A stretch of 15,070 nucleotides of DNA from Phycisphaerae bacterium (lineage in GTDB: Bacteria > Planctomycetota > Phycisphaerae > Sedimentisphaerales > SM23-30), in assembly GCA_021736565.1 (NCBI GenBank), contig JAIPFO010000047.1, forward strand, positions 1-15,070, in the 5' to 3' direction. The position numbers and the translations under genes were made by a program. Shown here piece by piece: positions 13,594 through 15,070 of this stretch. Under the pieces are notes generated by a model, which did not search any database, was not told the origin of the DNA, and saw only the letters and a program-made list of their open reading frames with translations. Every line of letters begins with the position of its first letter. Position 1 is the first letter of the stretch.

Positions 13594-15070
13594 CTATTTG
13601 CCCGGCGCGGTCAGATTGATAAATTCCACATAGATCCCATCATCCCGGTTGGAGACATACCCTACGGTGGGCCCGAAATATTTCTGAACCACTTCGAAAT
13701 CGGGCAGCAGATTAAAATCAATGATTTCACGCATCTCCTTGACCAGTGACGTCATCATCGCCGAACCGCCAAAGGGGATCAGGGGTATCATGGTATCGTC
13801 CGAGTCGTTCGGGTTCTCGGCCATCTTTTTGGCGGCTTCTTTCAAAATGACCCAGTCTTTTTCGGTGGATATCTGCGAATTTCCATAAAAGTATATCCCG
13901 GCCATCTCCGGCAGATACCCGCTGGCATACTGATACATCGGGTCGGTCGCCATCGTTTCAATATCCGACCGCCGGAGGTCACGGATCGTTTGCTCAACCG
14001 CCTTATCTGTACTGAAGACTAACTGGTCCCCGACAACCGCCATCGCCAGAAAACTATTCTGAGCGTTAGAGAGCTGGCCTGCCTGGGCTGCCAGCATCAT
14101 CGCAAATGGGTTGGGTAAAAGGTAGAGCGTGCTATTGAGCAGTTCACGCTGCATCTCCTTTTGGCCCGGGGCGAGAAATGTACTATGGATCCGGGCCAAT
14201 GCCTTGTCCAGGACCTCACCGTCTTTAACCCCGATCGACATAAATAATTTCATACTGTCCGACGCCGTATAAGGCTTCTCAAAACCAACCCCAACGGTGA
14301 GAGGCTTGACCAGCTGTCCGATAAATTCCTCACGGAAATTCACGGGATTACTCCCTTGCGGGCCGCCGGTGGCCATCATCGCCCCCTGGATCATCGGGGC
14401 GGGATTCATGCCGCTGATTGACCAGGCTATCTTCGTGATACCATCATATAACGTCCCCATATCATAATTGGCCGTCATGAAGGACGCCAGCCCCTTCTTG
14501 AGCATCCGGTTCGGCCGGACCGGCGAACTGGCCGGAACCATTAATGCCGGTATCCCTTTTTTCTCCCCTTTAATGCTCACTAAAACCTTACTCTTGAGCT
14601 GAATATTTCGTTCAGGCATCAACTGCATGGTCATGCCCACCCCTTCAATATTGTCAATGCCCATCGTGGCCATCTGGCGATTAAATGGCGAAAGACCTTC
14701 CGGCGGCATCGTATTGCGGATAACGTCCAAAAGCCGCTTAACGTTCAGATAGCCCCGAAGGTCAGCGCTGCCCAGGGCCTGGTTCATGGAAATGAAATTT
14801 TCATTATTGGAAAGCTGGGGCATCGCCACGCCGTCGATCAGCATTAGGGTCTGGCGAATATATTTCAGGGACGAACCGAGGATTAACTGATTATCCATAA
14901 AGCCATAACAGAACGTATCAAAATCAGCGTCGCTCTCCTGACTCTTTTTCAATATAGTGATCGGAACATCCCGAACCGTCTGTAAGTCCCTGACCAGTCC
15001 TTCTTGGGCGGCCTTTTGGGTAATATTCAAACTGATCTTCCGGGCAATAGCAATATTGTCACCCAGGTCC
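13594..15070 (-). CDS. DUF3352-like hypothetical protein, N-terminus off the right edge
   Basis: The frame is open from the window edge to TAG (13594-13596), about 491 residues. I extend it past a TTG at 15030 because there is no stop before the edge and the extra residues (NIAIARKISLNITQ) look coding. Two similar blocks recur: DTFCYGFMDNQLILGSSLKYIRQTL and AMAVVGDQLVFSTDKAVEQTIRDL. Paired 'solute value then index' blocks of this kind occur in DUF3352-type proteins of planctomycetes and cyanobacteria, whose role is unknown. The assignment is tentative. A methionine-rich middle (NPAPMIQGAMMATGGPQG) is notable. No membrane segment is visible in the part present; any signal peptide would be outside the window. 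It converges with the PfkB gene. Confidence 0.6.
   Translation of the reverse strand, partial: DLGDNIAIARKISLNITQKAAQEGLVRDLQTVRDVPITILKKSQESDADFDTFCYGFMDNQLILGSSLKYIRQTLMLIDGVAMPQLSNNENFISMNQALGSADLRGYLNVKRLLDVIRNTMPPEGLSPFNRQMATMGIDNIEGVGMTMQLMPERNIQLKSKVLVSIKGEKKGIPALMVPASSPVRPNRMLKKGLASFMTANYDMGTLYDGITKIAWSISGMNPAPMIQGAMMATGGPQGSNPVNFREEFIGQLVKPLTVGVGFEKPYTASDSMKLFMSIGVKDGEVLDKALARIHSTFLAPGQKEMQRELLNSTLYLLPNPFAMMLAAQAGQLSNAQNSFLAMAVVGDQLVFSTDKAVEQTIRDLRRSDIETMATDPMYQYASGYLPEMAGIYFYGNSQISTEKDWVILKEAAKKMAENPNDSDDTMIPLIPFGGSAMMTSLVKEMREIIDFNLLPDFEVVQKYFGPTVGYVSNRDDGIYVEFINLTAPGK

Noticed and set aside
3458..15070. TAG as a sense codon (alternative genetic code)
   Set aside because: TAG ends three other well-supported genes here at sensible C-termini, so it works as a normal stop.

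Overview
The window looks like a chromosomal segment from a planctomycete-like (PVC group) bacterium, most plausibly Phycisphaerae or a relative. This rests on gene content read by eye: a DUF1549/DUF1553 protein, a Tat-exported DUF1501 protein, a PPC-domain secreted protein, a pseudopilin with an H-X9-DG motif, and a modular secreted protein with a dockerin-like 'NWL' motif. No database search was possible. I see no tRNA, rRNA, CRISPR array, transposase or phage gene.

Layout. (1) 1-2458, minus: most of a large modular secreted protein whose C-terminus runs off the left edge. It is broken by an apparent one-base deletion in an A run at 2134-2137. (2) 2459-3457: about 1 kb without a credible gene. 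It holds a strong sigma70-like promoter pointing left (TTGACA-N18-TATACT), implying a ~550 nt leader for the secreted protein, and a second promoter pointing right (TTGACG-N17-GATAAT). (3) 3458-9095, plus: a three-gene cluster of DUF1549/DUF1553, DUF1501 and PPC-domain protein, all with export signals. The first gene ends at an in-frame TAG, after which the reading frame carries a C-terminus typical of the family. (4) 9209-10210, plus: a YkuE/YaeI-like metallophosphoesterase with a twin-arginine N-terminus and a terminator behind it. (5) 10354-11094, minus: a pseudopilin. (6) 11226-12194, minus: a DRE-TIM (HMGL-like) aldolase with a good promoter, a palindrome on its -35 box and a clear intrinsic terminator. 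(7) 12503-13465, plus: a PfkB-family sugar kinase divergent from the aldolase, with little or no leader. (8) 13594-15070, minus: a DUF3352-like protein whose N-terminus runs off the right edge.

The three-gene cluster plus the metallophosphoesterase form a co-directional block of exported proteins. An ungapped 49-bp repeat (43/49 identical) lies just upstream of two of them, DUF1501 and the metallophosphoesterase. It is not translatable at the first site, so it is more likely a regulatory or dispersed element than coding sequence. The aldolase and kinase look like cytoplasmic carbon-metabolism enzymes, but their substrates cannot be read from the sequence.

The best leads are the shared 49-bp element, the TAG interruption with an intact downstream tail, the A-run frameshift, the long leader at 2459-3012, and the operator-like palindrome at 12290-12305. 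I found no convincing wholly new system.
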